From a virus, in the IMG/VR virus record IMGVR_UViG_3300042565_000704, positions 1 to 22,401 of that record: a DNA stretch of 22,401 nucleotides; one strand, 5' to 3'. Positions 20,168 to 22,401 of this stretch are shown one piece after another. Position 1 is the stretch's first letter, and each line of letters begins with the position of its first letter. Made by a program: the position numbers and the translations under genes. A model generated the notes under the pieces. It saw only the letters and a program-made list of their open reading frames with translations. It did no database searches and had not been told where the DNA came from.

Positions 20168-20796
20168 CACGCCAGCCCGACGTTCAGCGGATGCCGGAAC
20201 GGCTGCAGGAGCTGCTGGGCACGAGCGGGCAGCTGGCGGCCCAGGCGCACGACCCCGAACTCCCCGAAGCCCGCCACGCCCATCGGGGCGTCGGCCAGCT
20301 TGTAGAGCTCGGCGGCGAGGATGCGTGTCGCCTGCTTGACCTCGGGCGGGACCGCCGGCCAGCCCCAGGTGCCCGTCAGGCGCACGAGGCCGACCCTGCC
20401 GAGTGCCGTGGGTGCGTAGGGCAGGACGACCGTCGACAGCACTCGGACCTGCGTGTAGGGCCATGTGGCCGGAGCCTGACCCTGCTGGGGTCCGATCAGC
20501 TGGTAGCCGGTCGCCGTGATCGTCGACTCGTAGGTCCCGTCGTCGTTGTTGTCGTAGGCGAACGTCGTCAGCGACACGAGGTCATTGAACGGCCCGAGCG
20601 TGATGGTGTAGCCGTCCGGGTCCACGTCGAACTCACGGGCCTCGGCGGTCGCCTGGTAGAAGTGCCGCCCGCAGTAGCGGTCGACCATCCGGGACGCAGC
20701 GGTGAGCACGTCGTCCAGGTCGGCGGTGTCGACAGCGCCGGAGACCCCGACGTAGCTGCGCAGCTCCTCGAGCGTCAGGTATGCGTTCGTGGCCAT
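20167..20796 (-). CDS. Head-tail adaptor protein (gp6-like)
   Basis: A 209-residue protein starting MATNAYLTLEELRSYVGVSG, then DLDDVLTAASRMVDRYCGRH. The helical N-terminus with TLEELRSY...L...ASRMVDRYCGRHFY is the common head-tail connector/adaptor form. It docks on the portal ring. The middle is beta-rich (LGPFNDLVSLTTFAYDN) and the C-terminal part helical (PPEVKQATRILAAELYKLAD). The ATG overlaps the GT-A gene end by 22 nt. The portal and capsid genes are presumably further right, outside the window. Confidence 0.88.
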   Translation of the reverse strand: MATNAYLTLEELRSYVGVSGAVDTADLDDVLTAASRMVDRYCGRHFYQATAEAREFDVDPDGYTITLGPFNDLVSLTTFAYDNNDDGTYESTITATGYQLIGPQQGQAPATWPYTQVRVLSTVVLPYAPTALGRVGLVRLTGTWGWPAVPPEVKQATRILAAELYKLADAPMGVAGFGEFGVVRLGRQLPARAQQLLQPFRHPLNVGLA

Positions 20797-21323
20797 CGGT
20801 GCTGCTCCGGTCTGACGATGTAGGCGATCTGCTGGGCCATCACGACGATGCGTTTCCGGTCCACGAACCGCCTGACGTACTCGTAGTCCTCGATGCTGGC
20901 GCAGCGTGGCGGCCCCGGCAGCATCGGTTCCTGTAGGGCCAGTCTACGCTTGACCGTGAAGGAGATACCCACGTTGCCGTGCACGATCGGGTCGCTGCCC
21001 GGCCTCGGGATCGGCCCCAGCTCCGGGTGCCACATCGGGTGCAGGACCATGTCGACCGCCGGGTGCGGGATCAGGTTGGCCCCGTACACGTCCGGGATCA
21101 GCACGTCGTCGTCGTCTAGGAACCCGACCCACTCGCAGCTGGCAGCCTCCACGCCAGCGTTGCGGGCCAGACCGGGTGCCCCCACGTCCACGTGCACCGT
21201 CGCCCCGACGTGTGGCGCACCGTCGGCCACCACGATCACTTCGTCCGCACAGGCCGCAGCGGATGCAATCGCCCGCTCCAGGGTCTCCCGGCCGGTCGTC
21301 GGGATCACGATCGACAGCCTCAT
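20775..21323 (-). CDS. GT-A glycosyltransferase (GT2-like)
   Basis: A 182-residue protein starting MRLSIVIPTTGRETLERAIA, the usual GT2 opening. It has VIVVADGAPH, then GLARNAGVEAA and FLDDDDVL with the DDDD at 70-73, the metal-binding motif that holds the nucleotide-sugar. The protein is short for the family, with SIEDYEYVRRF near the C-terminus as the acidic part of the active site. The ATG at 21323 overlaps the previous stop as ATGA and seven codons of the open frame lie before it. It sits immediately before the adaptor gene. Confidence 0.9.
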   Translation of the reverse strand: MRLSIVIPTTGRETLERAIASAAACADEVIVVADGAPHVGATVHVDVGAPGLARNAGVEAASCEWVGFLDDDDVLIPDVYGANLIPHPAVDMVLHPMWHPELGPIPRPGSDPIVHGNVGISFTVKRRLALQEPMLPGPPRCASIEDYEYVRRFVDRKRIVVMAQQIAYIVRPEQHRWPRTHT

Positions 21324-22153
21324 CCGAGCACCGGGCTGCGCCACCAGAATACCGCAGGCAGCAGGGCCAGCGGCAGCCAGCGCTCAGGGATCACGCCACA
21401 GGCCACCAGAGCCACCACAGGCGCTGCAGGCGGCTGGTAGACCCTGACCGTGTCGGTGGCCACCAGCAGGGCTGCGTAGCCGACTGCGAGCGCCGCCAGC
21501 AGCTGCCAGCTCGGCTCGAGCAGTGCGACCAGGCCCACCGACCACGGTGCCGCCATGAGCCAGAAGTTGCGCCAGCCACCGGCCTGCCTGCGGTGCTCGA
21601 ACGCTGAGCGGACCGGATGATCGTGGACCCGGCGCAGCAGCGGCGTGGCCGTGATGGCGTCGATGACCGGACGGCGCAGCAGGTAGGCCACGCCAGCGAG
21701 CGGCAGCACGACCAGCGGCAGCCACGACCAGGCCCACAGGGCGATCCAGATGGGCGACTGTTCCTTGATCGTGACCGCCCATACAGCGAACACGATCCCC
21801 AGCACCGGCTGATCCCACACGAAACAGGCGGCCGAGACCGCCGACATGGCCATCGCCGGCAGGTCGACCCCGACCGGCCAGGTCGACTGGGGCTGCAGGA
21901 CCCCCGGCAGTGCCACCACGAGCACCGCCGTGGCCAGCGCCACCGGCCACGATGCGCCCAACCCACGCGCCCACAGCACCAGCGAACCGGCGAGCACCGG
22001 CCAAGACAGACCCCACACCACCCACCATGCCGCAACATCGGTGCCGCACACTGCGGGCAGGAGCCATCGCAGATTGAACGGAAACGCCACCCGCTTGCCC
22101 TCGGCCGCCAGCAGGTACCGCCCGGCGTCAGGACCGGGCCGGAACTGGATCAC
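21320..22153 (-). CDS. Multi-pass membrane protein, possibly GT-C-like
   Basis: A 277-residue protein starting at GTG (VIQFRPGPDAGRYLLAAEGK) that overlaps the upstream glycosyltransferase stop as GTGA. About eight or nine hydrophobic segments can be seen, among them WVVWGLSWPVLAGSLVLWA, VALATAVLVVALPGVL, MAMSAVSAACFVW and WLPLVVLPLAGVAYLL. A KEQSPIW loop and an FNLRWLLP motif near the first segment resemble membrane (GT-C) glycosyltransferases, but this is weak. Its neighbours on both sides are glycosyltransferases, so a role with lipid-linked sugars at the host membrane is a reasonable inference. It has no holin-like features. Confidence 0.75.
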   Translation of the reverse strand: MIQFRPGPDAGRYLLAAEGKRVAFPFNLRWLLPAVCGTDVAAWWVVWGLSWPVLAGSLVLWARGLGASWPVALATAVLVVALPGVLQPQSTWPVGVDLPAMAMSAVSAACFVWDQPVLGIVFAVWAVTIKEQSPIWIALWAWSWLPLVVLPLAGVAYLLRRPVIDAITATPLLRRVHDHPVRSAFEHRRQAGGWRNFWLMAAPWSVGLVALLEPSWQLLAALAVGYAALLVATDTVRVYQPPAAPVVALVACGVIPERWLPLALLPAVFWWRSPVLG

Positions 22154-22401
22154 CCTGCCGTGTCCCGCTTGGCGCTGCCGTCGCCCATGAAGTAGTCGGG
22201 CGGCACCGGCTGCTTGCGTGCGTCCTCGGGCCACCACACCTTCGGCCCCTTGTGGTGCCCCACGTGCATGGTCGTGTCCACGTGCACGGTCCAGCCGGCG
22301 TCACGGGCACGCAGGCAGAAGGACACGTCCTCGCCCAGCTCCCACTCGCCCGCAGGGGTCGTGAACTGGTCGTAGCCGAACCACGAATGGATCGACCCGC
22401 C
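22150..22401 (-). CDS. Glycosyltransferase, C-terminal part (5' end outside window)
   Basis: About 83 residues of a longer protein are present, open from the window edge to TGA at 22150-22152. They read GGSIHSWFGYDQFT, then GEWELGEDVSFCLRARDAGW, then TVHVDTTMHVGHHKGP. GEDVSFCLRARDAGW...VDT...VGH is the well-known C-terminal part of GT2-like GT-A enzymes, with the ED pair of the catalytic base and the His that follows in the metal site. The end overlaps the membrane protein gene start as GTGA. Confidence 0.88.
   Translation of the reverse strand, partial: GGSIHSWFGYDQFTTPAGEWELGEDVSFCLRARDAGWTVHVDTTMHVGHHKGPKVWWPEDARKQPVPPDYFMGDGSAKRDTAG

Overview
The window is part of the genome of a tailed phage with siphovirus morphology (long non-contractile tail), or a closely related prophage. 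It is about two-thirds G+C by eye. Every supported gene lies on the minus strand, so transcription runs from right to left. A WhiB-type iron-sulfur regulator, the high GC, frequent GTG starts and the style of the tail and recombination genes point to an actinobacterial host. No LysB-type mycolylarabinogalactan esterase is visible, so a mycolic-acid-bearing host is not specifically indicated. The gene layout is very tight: most neighbours overlap by 1 or 4 nt (TGATG, ATGA, GTGA) or are 1 nt apart. The only substantial non-coding stretch is about 6158-6333.

Right part, in transcription order (22401 down to 14465). A truncated glycosyltransferase, a multi-pass membrane protein and a GT-A glycosyltransferase come first. 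They are followed by the head-tail joining genes (gp6-like adaptor, tail-terminator-like protein, HK97 gp10-like protein). Then come a CgeB-like glycosyltransferase, the major tail protein (TTG start), the tail assembly chaperone pair joined by a -1 frameshift at CCCAAAA, an 798-residue tape measure protein and a small Dit-like protein.

Middle part (14463 down to 6334). This holds a common small virion protein, a tail hub that looks split over two genes and carries an inserted lectin-like domain, two small tail or baseplate proteins, and a 530-residue tail fibre with classic fibre motifs. The lysis cassette follows: a membrane coiled-coil protein, an r1t-type holin, and a CHAP plus peptidoglycan-binding endolysin. 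A small basic protein and a metallophosphoesterase with coiled-coil start close this transcription unit, and a strong GC-rich hairpin (6251-6299) follows.

Left part (6157 down to 1). A consensus-like promoter (TTGACA, 17 nt, TAGACA) overlaps a CTAGAC palindrome and starts a second leftward operon. It begins with a run of small coupled genes, mostly unrecognised, including a predicted lipoprotein with a lytic-transglycosylase-like core and two small membrane proteins. It continues with a Cys-rich HTH protein, a Holliday-junction-resolvase-like nuclease, a WhiB-HTH protein, an XRE-like protein, and the recombination set: YqaJ exonuclease, RecT-like annealing protein and SSB, which is cut by the window edge. 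No integrase, repressor with obvious lysogeny role, tRNA, IS element or CRISPR array was seen.

The main points for a second look are the glycosyltransferases threaded through the virion assembly operon, the operator and terminator region, the lipoprotein in the early operon, and the split tail hub. All function calls come from reading motifs by eye; no database search was done.
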